Below, one piece after another: positions 36,555-47,021 of a stretch of 64,000 bases of DNA. The stretch comes from Rippkaea orientalis PCC 8801 (lineage in GTDB: Bacteria; Cyanobacteriota; Cyanobacteriia; Cyanobacteriales; Microcystaceae). The notes beneath the pieces are model-generated. The model was not told where the DNA came from. It saw only the letters and a list, made by a program, of their open reading frames with translations, and did no database searches. The translations under genes and the position numbers were made by a program. The stretch covers positions 1,054,001 to 1,118,000 of the forward strand of contig NC_011726.1 in the NCBI RefSeq assembly GCF_000021805.1, read 5' to 3'. Within the stretch, counting starts at the first letter, position 1; the number at the start of each line of letters is the position of its first letter.

Positions 36555-38684
36555 ATGTTCCAGTCTAACTCCCTTGAACAGTCCTTAAAATATTTCTTTG
36601 GTTATGATAGTTTTCGCCCTGGACAAGCTAAAATTATCCAAGAAGCCCTACAAAATCGAGATTTATTGGTGATTATGCCCACAGGAGGCGGAAAATCCCT
36701 CTGTTTTCAACTACCAGCCCTTCTGAAGCCTGGGTTAACCGTGGTGGTATCTCCCCTAATTGCCTTGATGCAAGATCAAGTCGATACCCTCTTAGATAAT
36801 GGTATTGGGGCAACATTTCTTAATAGTAGCCTGAAGTCGGAAGAAGTGCGATCGCGTGAACAGGCCATTATTAAAGGGAAAATCAAGTTATTATACGTCG
36901 CCCCTGAACGATTATTAAACGATAAGTTTACTCCTTTTCTTGATTTTCTTGCTGAAAAAATTGGGGTTTCTTTCTTTGCTATCGATGAAGCCCATTGTGT
37001 GTCTGAATGGGGGCATGATTTTAGACCTGAATACCGCCAATTAAAACAGCTTCGTCAACGGTATCCTCAAGTCCCCATGTTGGCATTAACAGCAACAGCA
37101 ACCAAGCGAGTTCGAGAAGATATTATTCATCAATTAGCACTTAAACAACCTGGCATTCATATTACCAGTTTTAATCGTCCCAACCTTGACTATGACGTTC
37201 AGTTTAAAGAACGGCGTAGCTACAATAAATTACTGAGTTATATTCGCCAACAAAAAGGATCAGGAATTGTCTATTGTTTAAGTCGTCGTTCCGTCGATGA
37301 TATCGCCTTTCGGTTGCAAAATGATGGCATTAAAGCCTTACCTTATCATGCGGGAATGGCTGATGAAGCAAGGGCATTAAACCAAAATCGCTTTATTCGA
37401 GATGATGTCCAAGTGATGGTAGCAACCATTGCCTTTGGCATGGGAATTAATAAGCCTGATGTACGCTTTGTTATTCATTATGATTTACCGCGTAACTTAG
37501 AAGGCTACTATCAAGAATCAGGCCGCGCAGGAAGGGATGGAGAACCCGCAGAATGCACCCTGTTTTTTAGCTTATCTGATCTCAAGAAAATAGAATATTT
37601 AATCGATCAAAAAAGCACTCCCCAAGAACAAAAAATTGCCCGTCAACAGTTGCGACAAGTGGTAGACTATGCCGAAGGAACCGAATGTCGTCGCACCATT
37701 GTTTTACGCTATTTTGGTGAAAGATTTGCTGGCAATTGTGGCAAGTGTGATAATTGTCGTGATCCTAAACCTCTAGAAGATTGGACGATTGAAGCCCAAA
37801 AGTTTTTATCTTGCGTTGCCCGTTGTCGAGAACGGTTTGGCATGACCCATATTATCGATGTCTTAAGAGGGTCAAAAAAGCGTAAAATAGAACAGAATGG
37901 ACATCATTTACTGTCAACTTATGGTATCGGTCAAGATAGAAGTGTAGCCGAATGGAAAATGTTAGGACGGTCTTTAATTCATCAAGGATTATTAGATGAA
38001 ACCAGCGATGGATTTTCCGTTTTAAAACTGAATAAAGGGAGTTGGGAAGTCTTACGCAAACAGAGAACAGTAGAAATTGCTATTACCCAAGCATCGGCTT
38101 CTAAAGTGTTAGGAGAATATAATCCTAGGGCTGCCGAAATTGAGTTATTATTTGAACGTTTAAGACAATTAAGAAAACAACTAGCCGACAGTAATCAAAT
38201 TGCCCCCTATGTTATTTTTGCTGATTCAAGTTTAAGGTTAATGGCACAATTAAAACCCAAAACCCTAGAAGAGTTTGCTAAAATTTCTGGAGTAACAGAT
38301 TATAAATTGAGTCAATACGGAGAAAGGTTTTTATCAGAAATTAGGGCATTTTCTCAAGAACAATCTCTCCCTAATCCCCTGCCGACCCAAAGTAATATGA
38401 TAACTTTGCAACTTTATCAACAGGGGTTAAATGTGCAAGACATCGCTGAAATGCGAGGCTTAAAAGAAAGTACCGTTTACTCCCATCTCTCAGAACTGAT
38501 TGAAATGCAGCAACCCGTTGATATTAATCAATTTGTTCTTCCTGTGAAAAAAGATTTGATTATTCAAGCTATTAAAAAAATTGGCGATCAATCCTTAACC
38601 CCAATTAAAGAATATTTAGGGGACAATTACAGTTATAATGAAATTAGATTAGTCAGAGCTTGGTATCGAAGAGAGAATAAGTAA
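36555..38684 (+). CDS. recQ: ATP-dependent DNA helicase RecQ
   Basis: 709 residues. Helicase motifs: I PTGGGKSLCFQLPAL, II DEAHCVSEWGHDFRPEY, VI QESGRAGRDGEP. Then a RecQ zinc-binding region (CRRTIVLRYFGE then CGKCDNC), winged helix (RQC) and HRDC domain (~515-590), followed by a C-terminal HTH_40-like segment (YQQGLNVQDIAEMRGLKEST). Unwinds DNA in recombination and repair. Close to aroA (38 bases), possibly cotranscribed. Confidence 0.95.
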   Translation: MFQSNSLEQSLKYFFGYDSFRPGQAKIIQEALQNRDLLVIMPTGGGKSLCFQLPALLKPGLTVVVSPLIALMQDQVDTLLDNGIGATFLNSSLKSEEVRSREQAIIKGKIKLLYVAPERLLNDKFTPFLDFLAEKIGVSFFAIDEAHCVSEWGHDFRPEYRQLKQLRQRYPQVPMLALTATATKRVREDIIHQLALKQPGIHITSFNRPNLDYDVQFKERRSYNKLLSYIRQQKGSGIVYCLSRRSVDDIAFRLQNDGIKALPYHAGMADEARALNQNRFIRDDVQVMVATIAFGMGINKPDVRFVIHYDLPRNLEGYYQESGRAGRDGEPAECTLFFSLSDLKKIEYLIDQKSTPQEQKIARQQLRQVVDYAEGTECRRTIVLRYFGERFAGNCGKCDNCRDPKPLEDWTIEAQKFLSCVARCRERFGMTHIIDVLRGSKKRKIEQNGHHLLSTYGIGQDRSVAEWKMLGRSLIHQGLLDETSDGFSVLKLNKGSWEVLRKQRTVEIAITQASASKVLGEYNPRAAEIELLFERLRQLRKQLADSNQIAPYVIFADSSLRLMAQLKPKTLEEFAKISGVTDYKLSQYGERFLSEIRAFSQEQSLPNPLPTQSNMITLQLYQQGLNVQDIAEMRGLKESTVYSHLSELIEMQQPVDINQFVLPVKKDLIIQAIKKIGDQSLTPIKEYLGDNYSYNEIRLVRAWYRRENK

Positions 38685-38722
38685 ACCGTTATCAGTAATT
38701 TTTAAAATTTTCTAGGAAGTTT

Positions 38723-40069
38723 ATGACATCTATTACCATCAAACCTGTTGAAAATCAACAAGATTTAATCATTGATAATTCCGATCAAAATGTTTCATTA
38801 CAAGGAACCCTTAAAATTCCTGGCGATAAATCGATCTCCCATCGATCGCTAATGTTAGGGGCGATCGCACAAGGAGAAACCATCATCGAGGGACTCTTAT
38901 TAGGGGAAGATCCCCGCAGTACCGCCGCCTGTTTTCGCGCCATGGGGGCAGAAATTTCGCCCCTCAATAGCCAAAGCATCACCGTAAAAGGGGTGGGATT
39001 GGGAAACCTCCAAGAACCCCTAGATATCCTCGATGCGGGCAATTCTGGAACCACCATGCGGTTAATGTTGGGGTTTCTTGCGTCCCATCCTGGCCGCTTT
39101 TTCTGCGTCACGGGGGACAATTCCCTGCGATCGCGTCCGATGTCCCGCGTCGTCAAACCCTTGCAAGAAATGGGGGCAAACATTTGGGGTCGTCAGCAAA
39201 ATTCCCTTGCCCCCCTCGCCATTCAAGGGCAAAACCTGACTCCTATCCATTATCATTCCCCCATTGCCTCAGCGCAAGTTAAGTCCTGTATCTTACTCGC
39301 GGGACTGATGACAGAGGGCAAAACGACGGTGACAGAACCCACTTTATCGCGGGATCACAGCGAACGGATGTTACAAGGGTTTGGGGCTCAGTTGGAGATC
39401 GATCCCGAAACCCATAGCGTCACTATTACAGGAAAACCGACCTTAATTGGTCAAAAAGTGGTGGTTCCAGGGGATATTAGTTCCGCAGCCTTTTGGTTAG
39501 TGGCCGGGGCGATCGTTCCAGGGTCAGAATTATTAATAGAAAATGTGGGAATTAATCCAACGCGAACGGGAATTTTAGAAGCTTTAGAAATGATGGAAGC
39601 TGATATTAAATTAGAAAATAAACGGATTGTAACAGGCGAACCTGTGGCGGATATACGGGTTAAATTTAGTCAATTAAAAGCCTGTACTATTGGCGGTGAT
39701 TTGATTCCTCGTTTAATCGATGAGATTCCTATTTTAGCAGTAGCTGCGGTCTGTGCCCAAGGGACGACTATTATTAAAGATGCAGCCGAATTACGGGTTA
39801 AAGAAAGCGATCGCTTAGCGGTAATGGCTTCAGAATTAAGCCGCATGGGAGCAAAAATTACTGAGTTACCTGATGGGTTAGAAATTACCGGAGGAACCCT
39901 GTTAAAAGGAGAGGAAGTTGATAGTTATACCGATCATCGCATCGCTATGAGTTTAGCGATTGCTTCCCTTATTGCTAAGGGTTCAACCACCATTCATCGC
40001 GCGGAAGCTGCTGCGGTTTCCTATCCTGAATTTGTTACCACTTTGCAACAGGTGATTCAAGTTAGTTGA
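38723..40069 (+). CDS. aroA: 3-phosphoshikimate 1-carboxyvinyltransferase (EPSP synthase)
   Basis: 448 residues. Sixth step of the shikimate pathway, joining shikimate-3-phosphate and PEP. Motifs: [45 protein letters not shown] and [15 protein letters not shown]. The N-terminal extension before the first motif is ~30 residues, within the cyanobacterial range. Followed by terminator-like hairpins. Confidence 0.96.
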   Translation: MTSITIKPVENQQDLIIDNSDQNVSLQGTLKIPGDKSISHRSLMLGAIAQGETIIEGLLLGEDPRSTAACFRAMGAEISPLNSQSITVKGVGLGNLQEPLDILDAGNSGTTMRLMLGFLASHPGRFFCVTGDNSLRSRPMSRVVKPLQEMGANIWGRQQNSLAPLAIQGQNLTPIHYHSPIASAQVKSCILLAGLMTEGKTTVTEPTLSRDHSERMLQGFGAQLEIDPETHSVTITGKPTLIGQKVVVPGDISSAAFWLVAGAIVPGSELLIENVGINPTRTGILEALEMMEADIKLENKRIVTGEPVADIRVKFSQLKACTIGGDLIPRLIDEIPILAVAAVCAQGTTIIKDAAELRVKESDRLAVMASELSRMGAKITELPDGLEITGGTLLKGEEVDSYTDHRIAMSLAIASLIAKGSTTIHRAEAAAVSYPEFVTTLQQVIQVS

Positions 40070-40100
40070 AAATACTACACAGAACAATTTTTTTTGCTTT

Positions 40101-40128
40101 GTTGGGTTTTACTATGGTCTAACCCAAC
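40101..40128 (+). terminator. Hairpin after aroA
   Basis: GTTGGGTT (40101-40108) and AACCCAAC (40121-40128), perfect eight-base stem 31 bases past the stop; only a short T-containing tail follows. Confidence 0.5.
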
Positions 40129-40240
40129 TTCATTAAAAGGTTCAATTTTAATATCTTCAACTTTATGGAATATTTCAATAAAAGTTTCTTTGATTCGTTA
40201 GAAGAATAAAAAATTGCCACCTAACCCACCCTACATTAAA

Positions 40241-40261
40241 GGTGAGTTTGTTGGACTCACC
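40241..40261 (-). terminator. Hairpin after the esterase gene
   Basis: GGTGAGT and ACTCACC form a seven-base stem directly after the stop of the minus-strand gene, with TTTAAT following on that strand. Confidence 0.5.
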
Positions 40262-40264
40262 TTA

Positions 40265-41185
40265 TTACCGTCCAAAAAAAAGCGGTAATATCGATTCCAT
40301 TCGACCTGACCAAGACTCTTCGCTATGCTGACCAATAGGATCTTCAACGACAAAAAGATCCTTATTTTCTTGATAACCAAACTCGTTGATTAATAAATCT
40401 CGCATTTCTCGACCCCTGACAGTAGCCCTAGCTTCAATAAAAGAATTGTGTTCACCCCCTTCCCGAATTAATCCCCAATCTAAATAAATTTTTAACTTAT
40501 TATCAGGATCTTGTAGCGCGGGAGATCCTTCTATTAATAAATCAGTATTTTTTAAAGAACCAAATAACCCTAAAGATAATTGATTAAAAGAGGGATCGAT
40601 CAAGGAATCAATGGAATCTAATCCTACCCAAAACGAAGGAGAAAGGGCGGCCACCAGATGAAATTGATCAGGGTGTCGAGTTGCCGTATAAAATGCCGCT
40701 AACCCTCCGTGGGACGATCCTAACACCATCGAATGATCGGGGTCACTCAGGGTACGATAATTCCTATCAACAAAGCCTTTAACCGACTTAGCGACATAAT
40801 TAGCATATTGGTTTAGTCCACCCCATTGATGCCCCCAAACGGGGGCGTGAGTATACTCATAATCACGGTTAACTGGACAAATACCCACTAGAATCACTTT
40901 ATGAATTTGATTGAGAACATAGAGTCGTGTTAGGAGTTTGCCCATATTCCAAGTTTTATTCTCAGGTCCCCCAGGAAAAAAGGCGGTATCGCCATCGTTC
41001 ATATAAATGACGGGATAAGCTTCTTGACTAATTTCGTAATCTCTTGGGACGAATATATGAAGGCGATGGGGTTCGTCCTCTGTGTTTTCTCCTCGAAAGC
41101 GATCGTAGGTGTGGAAATAGCCGGCCCAATGGCCGCGATCATGATACCAAGCTTCTTGTCCACCTTTGGTGAATTGTTCAGCCAT
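40265..41185 (-). CDS. Alpha/beta hydrolase, esterase (enterochelin-esterase-like) family
   Basis: 306 residues. Nucleophile motif VLGSSHGGLAAFY (a G-x-S-x-G with Ser in GSSHG), oxyanion area YPVIYMNDGDTAFFPGG, and a C-terminal EHNSFIEARATVRGREM segment with a candidate catalytic His. No signal peptide, so cytosolic. The substrate cannot be inferred; there are no siderophore genes nearby. Monocistronic; 41186-41516 upstream contains only terminator-like structures. Confidence 0.85.
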   Translation of the reverse strand: MAEQFTKGGQEAWYHDRGHWAGYFHTYDRFRGENTEDEPHRLHIFVPRDYEISQEAYPVIYMNDGDTAFFPGGPENKTWNMGKLLTRLYVLNQIHKVILVGICPVNRDYEYTHAPVWGHQWGGLNQYANYVAKSVKGFVDRNYRTLSDPDHSMVLGSSHGGLAAFYTATRHPDQFHLVAALSPSFWVGLDSIDSLIDPSFNQLSLGLFGSLKNTDLLIEGSPALQDPDNKLKIYLDWGLIREGGEHNSFIEARATVRGREMRDLLINEFGYQENKDLFVVEDPIGQHSEESWSGRMESILPLFFGR

Positions 41186-41451
41186 GAATTAGTGAATCCT
41201 TGAGGGATGATTATCAACAAGAAATCGGGTTTTTAGCTGATCCCGAACTCAAATTGCTTACCTAAAAAATTATCCTTCTGATTGTCAAATAAACTCAACA
41301 AAACAGAAGGTAAATTCTAATAATCGAATGATACCTTAAATCGGTCATCGATGATCATTAAATAGAATGAGAACTCGCTAATGAAGAATAGTTGATGATT
41401 TTATTGAGACAATCATATCAGCATTTTCTATTTCCTTCTTTAAGAAAAGTT

Positions 41452-41479
41452 GGGGGATTAAATTGAATTAATCTCCCCC
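41452..41479 (-). terminator. Hairpin downstream of ndhJ
   Basis: On the minus strand GGGGGAGATTAA pairs with TTAATCCCCC, followed by AACTTTTCTT; about 40 bases past the ndhJ stop. A likely end of the ndhCKJ transcript. Confidence 0.55.
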
Positions 41480-41516
41480 TAAAACTATTGTCTGTTGACT
41501 ATTCTTTTTTCCCTTT

Positions 41517-42041
41517 TTAATAAGCGTCTTGCAATTCGTAAAAGTCTGGGGAAACATAATCTTTTCGTAATGGCCAACCGACCCAATCTTCCGGCATCAA
41601 AATGCGTTTGAGATCGGGATGTCCTTCGTAGATAATGCCATACATATCATAACTTTCCCGTTCTTGCCAGTCCGCCGCTTTCCAGATCCAATAAACGGAG
41701 GGAACACGAGGATTATCCCTCGGTAAAAAGACCTTGACACGAACTTCTTCGGGGCGATCGCAGTTATCACTTACTTTAGTTAAATGATAGAAACTGACCA
41801 ATTCTTTCCCTGGACCGAGATCATAAGCCCCCTGACATTGCAGATAATTAAACCCATAGGCATAGAGGGCAGTGGCTAAGGGAATCAGAAATTCTCGATC
41901 AACCTTAATTAATTCTACCCCCAAGTGATCGGGTTCGAGCAGGTGATGATCAAAGCCATTTTCTGTTAACCAACTCGACACGGGGCCGGCTTGAATAATG
42001 GCTTCAGTTTCTGGGGTATCTGGGGTATTTTCATCAACCAC
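41517..42041 (-). CDS. ndhJ: NAD(P)H-quinone oxidoreductase subunit J (NdhJ)
   Basis: 174 residues, equivalent to the 30-kDa (NuoC) subunit of the peripheral arm. Signature [35 protein letters not shown]. Third gene of ndhC-K-J; its ATG lies inside the ndhK end (eight-base overlap). Confidence 0.97.
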   Translation of the reverse strand: MVDENTPDTPETEAIIQAGPVSSWLTENGFDHHLLEPDHLGVELIKVDREFLIPLATALYAYGFNYLQCQGAYDLGPGKELVSFYHLTKVSDNCDRPEEVRVKVFLPRDNPRVPSVYWIWKAADWQERESYDMYGIIYEGHPDLKRILMPEDWVGWPLRKDYVSPDFYELQDAY

Positions 42042-42786
42042 GGTTGATTTCCTCCTTCTGTTGTTGAGATGCTAAGGCGGGGGGGATAGGCATACCGATC
42101 GCGTCTGTTAATTCTTTGGGCGGGGTTTGGCGAGTAGCGGTTTGAAGATACTTACCGGTCAAGATAGGATCAACCGCTTTCATATTGTGGGTAGTACTGT
42201 AATAGCGATGGGTTTGTTCCATCACCGTTGCCCGTTCCTGAATCGTCTCGTTAGAGACTTTTTTGCGCAGTTTGATGATCGCGTCAAAAATGGCTTCCGG
42301 ACGCGGGGGACACCCTGGAATATAAACATCCACGGGAATCAGTTTATCGACCCCTCTAACGGCGGTGGTAGAGTCGCTACTGAACATTCCTCCAGTAATC
42401 GTACACGCCCCCATGGCAATGACGTATTTAGGTTCGGGCATTTCTTCGTACAAACGTACTAAAGCAGGAGCCATTTTCATCGTAATGGTTCCGGCGGTGA
42501 TGATCAAATCCGCTTGTCTGGGACTCGAACGGGGAACCAGTCCAAAGCGGTCAAAATCGAAGCGAGAACCGATTAAAGCAGCAAATTCGATAAAACAGCA
42601 GGCCGTCCCGTAAAGAAGCGGCCAGAGGCTTGATAACCGTGCCCAGTTGTGCAGATCGTCAACAGTTGTTAGGATAATATTTTCCGACAGATCTTGGGTA
42701 ACTTGGCCTCTGGCAATGGGATTGAGGATTTTTTCCGTTTGCTGACGTTGGATAGTGGTTAAATCAGGGGTAGGATTAGGACTCAT
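42034..42786 (-). CDS. ndhK: NAD(P)H-quinone oxidoreductase subunit K (NdhK)
   Basis: 250 residues. Carries the N2-type 4Fe-4S cluster next to the quinone: [24 protein letters not shown] and [10 protein letters not shown] supply the cysteines. Central gene of the operon; 44 bases after ndhC. The C-terminal ~35 residues are variable. Confidence 0.97.
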   Translation of the reverse strand: MSPNPTPDLTTIQRQQTEKILNPIARGQVTQDLSENIILTTVDDLHNWARLSSLWPLLYGTACCFIEFAALIGSRFDFDRFGLVPRSSPRQADLIITAGTITMKMAPALVRLYEEMPEPKYVIAMGACTITGGMFSSDSTTAVRGVDKLIPVDVYIPGCPPRPEAIFDAIIKLRKKVSNETIQERATVMEQTHRYYSTTHNMKAVDPILTGKYLQTATRQTPPKELTDAIGMPIPPALASQQQKEEINRG

Positions 42787-42830
42787 AATGTAATCATTCT
42801 CAAGGAACTAAAAAATAGGCGATCGCTGAT

Positions 42831-43193
42831 TTAGGACCATTCGAGGGCACCTTTGCGCCAAGCATAGACCAAGGCAATGACGAGAATAGCAATAAAAATG
42901 AGGGCTTCAACAAAGGCCAGCAGTCCTAGACGGTTAAAGGCAACTGCCCAAGGGTATAAAAAGACGGTTTCTACATCAAAAACCACAAAGACGAGGGCAA
43001 ACATATAATAGCGGATGTTGAATTGAATCCACGCTCCCCCGATGGGTTCCATTCCCGACTCGTAGGTGGTGACTCGTTCTGGTCCTCCCCCACTAGGGCG
43101 TAGGAGTTTGGAGGCTGTGAGGGCGAGAATAGGAACTAAGCTACACGCCAGTAAAAATCCGAGTAAATATTCGTAACCATTAAGGACAAACAC
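42831..43193 (-). CDS. ndhC: NAD(P)H-quinone oxidoreductase subunit 3 (NdhC)
   Basis: 120 residues, three membrane helices. Conserved loop [21 protein letters not shown] and [16 protein letters not shown]. First gene of ndhC-K-J, the same order as in other cyanobacteria and chloroplasts. Confidence 0.97.
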   Translation of the reverse strand: MFVLNGYEYLLGFLLACSLVPILALTASKLLRPSGGGPERVTTYESGMEPIGGAWIQFNIRYYMFALVFVVFDVETVFLYPWAVAFNRLGLLAFVEALIFIAILVIALVYAWRKGALEWS

Positions 43194-43412
43194 TGTTTTT
43201 GGATAACTCCTCTCAATACTAAGGTTTGTTAATCGTTAACCAGTCTTTATTATATAGGCCATTTTGGGGTCACTTTCTTTAGTTGAGTTAAAAAAAGGTG
43301 AATTGGGTCAGGGGCAACGGATAATCGATTGATGATTCATTATTGACTATTTCAACTATCTACTATTACCTATTCAGATTGAGTTTTTACTTGATTAAAT
43401 CTTTTTTTGACA

Positions 43413-43805
43413 TCAATAATCTTTAGTTTGGTTATTGCGACTACTACCAAAATAAAATCCTAACACAGCACCAATTAGACCTATTTGAGTTGTTATTAAT
43501 AAGGAAAGAATATCTTTTGAACAGGTATATCTTTCTGCTATTTCCTCACCTTGATCTATTGGGACCAATATAACAATTAGCATTGTTATAAAAGCAGCAA
43601 TATAAGTTACCGCTAATATCGTTATTAATATTGTTGCTAATTTTGATCGGGTGTCCTCTCTCTTGATATCTAGTTCATTGGCTAGAGATCGCTTTTCTTT
43701 TTCGAGTATAGGAAATACAAACTCTGATTCAATTTCGCTGTCTTCAGAGTCATTATTGTCTTGACTTTCTTCGTTTTCTTGGCTTTGTATGTTATCTTCT
43801 GACAT
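43413..43805 (-). CDS. Two-helix membrane protein, unknown function
   Basis: 130 residues from ATG 43805. A very acidic N-terminal ~45 residues (EESQDNNDSEDSEIESE) precedes two membrane helices (~57-82 and ~101-122, the second LITTQIGLIGAVLGFYFGSS). A TTG 36 bases upstream (43841) is an alternative start. The family is not recognised; small 2TM proteins like this are often stand-alone accessory genes. It follows the next gene on the same strand within 50 bases. Confidence 0.65.
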   Translation of the reverse strand: MSEDNIQSQENEESQDNNDSEDSEIESEFVFPILEKEKRSLANELDIKREDTRSKLATILITILAVTYIAAFITMLIVILVPIDQGEEIAERYTCSKDILSLLITTQIGLIGAVLGFYFGSSRNNQTKDY

Positions 43806-43852
43806 TGATATTAATAACGAGTCGGTCGTAATAATTCCCAAAATCTCTTTTT

Positions 43853-44170
43853 TTAACCATTATTTCTGAACTTTCTTCTATTTTGACCCAGAAAAGAGAC
43901 TCGTTTGACTCCTTCATTCGGTTTAGTAACATAGATTTTATCGCCTGAACGCTCAGCTTTCAACAGATATCGTACTAATCTAATTCCAACCTCGCTATGA
44001 AGTATCCAAGGCTCAAAACGAATGGATTTCAGTCCTTGATCAACTCCTTCCTTTTTAAGGTAAAACTTAGCCCCATTTTTAGCTGCTTTGTCTAAGTATT
44101 CAATTATTTTGCGGAAATCAGGGCTAGTTTTTAGCTCAGTCTCTGGCAACTTTTGTACGGGTACTGCCAT
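43853..44170 (-). CDS. Small soluble protein, unknown function
   Basis: 105 residues, basic. Helical N-terminus (SPDFRKIIEYLDKAAKNGAK), then a possible beta region (LKSIRFEPWILHSEVGIRLV) and Gly/Asn tail. No membrane helix or metal motif. Same strand as the two-helix gene and likely cotranscribed. An AT-rich promoter area lies upstream. Confidence 0.6.
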   Translation of the reverse strand: MAVPVQKLPETELKTSPDFRKIIEYLDKAAKNGAKFYLKKEGVDQGLKSIRFEPWILHSEVGIRLVRYLLKAERSGDKIYVTKPNEGVKRVSFLGQNRRKFRNNG

Positions 44171-44327
44171 GTTGATTAAAGATTTACTAATACTATTATT
44201 GATATTATTATACTGTCAAGATAATGTAAAAACAAGAACTTTAGCAGGAGCCATACTGGGTAAACGGTGAAAAGTGACCCTAAAGGTTAGATAATAGAAA
44301 TGTAATCGATCGCTAACAACAAAAACG

Positions 44328-44675
44328 ATGGATAACAGATCACTCCCTCCTGATGATTTACCGCCGAGGATACCCCCTGACTGGGAATTGGCTAGAGAAC
44401 TTGATGTGGTCACGGGTCAATATTTTTATCAAGATTGCGATCGCGCGACTCAACAGTTACTCTCTGGCTGTGGCTGGTATCTCTCTAGTTTTATTAATGT
44501 TTTAACCCTTGTTATAGTCTGTCCCGATAAAAACACCAATTGGCAAATCTTGAAAAATCTTGATTCTTTAGCTACCTATTTAAAATCCTTCGCTAAAAGT
44601 GCCAGAATACGGATTTATCCTCCTCCAGGGGAAGGGACAGTTATGGAAGTTCCGGTTAATGCAGAAGTCCTTTAA
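44328..44675 (+). CDS. Conserved cyanobacterial protein, unknown function
   Basis: 115 residues: proline-rich start (PPDDLPPRIPPDWELARELD), then an alpha/beta core (LTLVIVCPDKNTNWQILKNL) ending at VMEVPVNAEVL. No recognised domain. A nine-base stem hairpin follows the stop. Monocistronic. Confidence 0.7.
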   Translation: MDNRSLPPDDLPPRIPPDWELARELDVVTGQYFYQDCDRATQQLLSGCGWYLSSFINVLTLVIVCPDKNTNWQILKNLDSLATYLKSFAKSARIRIYPPPGEGTVMEVPVNAEVL

Positions 44676-44698
44676 GCTAATTTAAAAGGTCAAACTTC

Positions 44699-44738
44699 AA
44701 CTCCCGTTAAACTCTCTTAGATGAGGTACACGGGAGTT
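44699..44738 (+). terminator. Rho-independent-like hairpin
   Basis: AACTCCCGT (44699-44707) pairs with ACGGGAGTT (44730-44738), 24 bases after the stop of the preceding gene, followed by TATTC rather than a full T-run. Confidence 0.6.
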
Positions 44739-44847
44739 TATTCGTCGATATTTTCGTCAAGTAATATGACTATATTTTCGATAATAATATTATTTTTCTA
44801 ATACGAACGAACGGTATTGATAGGGTTATTAGATCGATTAAAATATA

Positions 44848-44868
44848 GGTGGGCATTGCCCACCCTAC
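44848..44868. repeat. Dispersed palindrome GGTGGGCATTGCCCACC
   Basis: Copy with CTAC tail, 6-10 bases past the glgX stop on the minus strand. Confidence 0.8.
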
Positions 44869-44873
44869 GAGAA

Positions 44874-47021
44874 TTACATTGATTGAAGAATGGTTAGCGA
44901 TCGCCCTTCTACAGACACAATTATGTCATCTCCTTTATAAACTTTTCCCTGTTCCAACCAATGGGTTTTTGTTGTATCAATAGCCACCTTCCAAGAGAAA
45001 GATTGAAAGGGTTCAGGAATTGTAAACTCCAATAAATCAGGTTCGGCATTAAATAATAGAAGAAAACTATTATCAATCAACCGATTACCATGAGGATCAG
45101 GGGCTTCAATCGCTTCTCCATGGAGAAAAATATTAATCGCCTTAATCGTTCCCGCATCCCATTGTTCCTCAGTCATTTCTTCTCCATCGGGGTTAAACCA
45201 AGCAATATCACTCACCCCTAACCCGTGAATTTCTTGCCCTTGAAACCATTTGCGCCGCCGAAAAACTGGGTGTTCATGGCGAAACTTAATTAAGCGTTGG
45301 GCAAAGGTCAATAAATCTTGATTGCCTGGGGTTAAATTCCAATCAAACCAAGAAATTTCATTATCTTGACAATAGGCATTATTATTACCCTGTTGGGTTC
45401 TGCCCATTTCGTCGCCTCCCAACATCATCGGAACCCCTTGGGATAGCAGTAGGGTAGTTAACAAGTTACGTTTTTGCTTTTCTCGTAAGGCCAAAACTTC
45501 CGGTTTATCTGTTGAACCTTCGTCTTCTTCGTCCCCACAATTCCAAGAACGATTATGAGTTTCTCCATCTTGGTTGTCTTCCCCATTAGCATGATTATGC
45601 TTGTGGTTATAACTGACTAAATCACTTAAGGTAAAGCCATCGTGGGCAGTAATAAAATTAATACTTGCGTGAGGTCTTTTACCCACATTTTGATATAGAT
45701 CAGAACTTCCGGTAAACCGCGATGCAAAGGATGACAAACTACTGTCAAGTCCTCGCCAAAAGTCTCGCATTTCATCGCGATATTTCCCATTCCATTCTGA
45801 CCATAATAGAGGAAATTGTCCGACTTGATAGCCCCCTAATCCAAGATCCCAAGGTTCTGCAATCAGTTTAACATCTGATAAGACCGGATCTTGATGGATG
45901 ATATCAAAAAACGTTGCCAGAGTTCCCACTTCGTATAATTCTCTAGCTAAAGCAGCCGCTAAGTCAAAGCGGAAGCCATCAACGTGCATTTCTAATACCC
46001 AATAGCGCAGACTGTCCATGATTAACTTGAGCACTTGGGGATGACTCACATTGAGAGAATTACCACAGCCCGTAAAATCCATGTAATATCGTGGGTACTC
46101 TTCATCTAACCGATAATAAGCCTGATTATCGATCCCCCGTAACGATAAAGTCGGTCCTAATTGGTTGCCTTCTCCTGTATGGTTATAAACCACATCTAAT
46201 ATGACTTCTATCCCCGCTTGATGGAGGCTTTTGACCATTTGTTTAAATTCATTGACCTGCTGCCCTTGAGTTCCAGTGGAACTATAGCCTGAATAGGGGG
46301 CAAAATAATTAAGGGAATCGTAACCCCAGTAGTTGCTTAAGCCTCTGTCGAGTAAATGCCCCTGCTGGGCAAAAAAGTGATGAATGGGGAGCAATTCAAC
46401 AGCCGTGATCCCCAACGCTTTTAGATGACTAATAGCTGCCTCATGGCCGAGTCCTGCATAGGTTCCTCGCAGTTTTTCAGGGATACCTGGGTGTTTTTTA
46501 GTGAATCCTTTGACATGGACTTCATAGATAATGGTTTCGTGCCAGGGATGTCTAAGCAGCTGATCTCCTTCCCAGTCAAAGCTTTCATTAATCACAACCG
46601 CTTTGGGAACCCAAGGGGCATCATCAAGGTCGGAACGGGCGAGATCTTGTTCTTCATTGTCCCAAGGATAGCCAAAAATGGCTTCTCCGTGTTCAACATC
46701 AGAGGCGATCGCTTTTGCATAGGGATCGATCAAGAGTTTAGCCGGGTTGAAGCGATACCCTTCTAGGGGTTCGTGAATACCATCAACCCGAAACCCGTAC
46801 TGCTGTCCAGGGTTTATTCCAGGGATATATCCATGCCAAATATAGTTAGAAACTTCTGTTAAGGGGACGCGCGTCTCTTTTCCTTGATTATCAAACAAGC
46901 AAAGCTCAATTCTTGTGGCATTTTCAGAAAATATAGCAAAATTTGTTCCGTTCCCGTCCCAGTGTGCCCCTAATGGATAAGGATTGCCTGGCCAAAGTTT
47001 TATGTTCATTGGTAAACTCAT
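44874..47021 (-). CDS. glgX: Glycogen debranching enzyme (GlgX/isoamylase type)
   Basis: 715 residues. N-terminal CBM48 (~8-110, YPLGAHWDGNGTNFAIFSENA) then a GH13 catalytic barrel with VILDVVYNHTGEGN, DGFRFDLAAALAREL (nucleophile Asp), LIAEPWDLGLGGYQVG (acid/base Glu) and FITAHDGFTLSDLVSYN. Cleaves alpha-1,6 branches of glycogen, the cyanobacterial night-time carbon store. Transcribed alone. Confidence 0.95.
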   Translation of the reverse strand: MSLPMNIKLWPGNPYPLGAHWDGNGTNFAIFSENATRIELCLFDNQGKETRVPLTEVSNYIWHGYIPGINPGQQYGFRVDGIHEPLEGYRFNPAKLLIDPYAKAIASDVEHGEAIFGYPWDNEEQDLARSDLDDAPWVPKAVVINESFDWEGDQLLRHPWHETIIYEVHVKGFTKKHPGIPEKLRGTYAGLGHEAAISHLKALGITAVELLPIHHFFAQQGHLLDRGLSNYWGYDSLNYFAPYSGYSSTGTQGQQVNEFKQMVKSLHQAGIEVILDVVYNHTGEGNQLGPTLSLRGIDNQAYYRLDEEYPRYYMDFTGCGNSLNVSHPQVLKLIMDSLRYWVLEMHVDGFRFDLAAALARELYEVGTLATFFDIIHQDPVLSDVKLIAEPWDLGLGGYQVGQFPLLWSEWNGKYRDEMRDFWRGLDSSLSSFASRFTGSSDLYQNVGKRPHASINFITAHDGFTLSDLVSYNHKHNHANGEDNQDGETHNRSWNCGDEEDEGSTDKPEVLALREKQKRNLLTTLLLSQGVPMMLGGDEMGRTQQGNNNAYCQDNEISWFDWNLTPGNQDLLTFAQRLIKFRHEHPVFRRRKWFQGQEIHGLGVSDIAWFNPDGEEMTEEQWDAGTIKAINIFLHGEAIEAPDPHGNRLIDNSFLLLFNAEPDLLEFTIPEPFQSFSWKVAIDTTKTHWLEQGKVYKGDDIIVSVEGRSLTILQSM

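Noticed and set aside
38785-39256. Overlapping minus-strand open frames in aroA
   Set aside because: Wholly inside a clear aroA gene and without any family resemblance; frame shadows.
40265-41185. Siderophore (enterochelin) esterase assignment
   Set aside because: Only the fold matches; no siderophore synthesis or uptake genes are near, so a general esterase call is safer.
42127-42613. + strand open frames over ndhK
   Set aside because: Antisense to a highly conserved gene; composition is that of a shadow frame.
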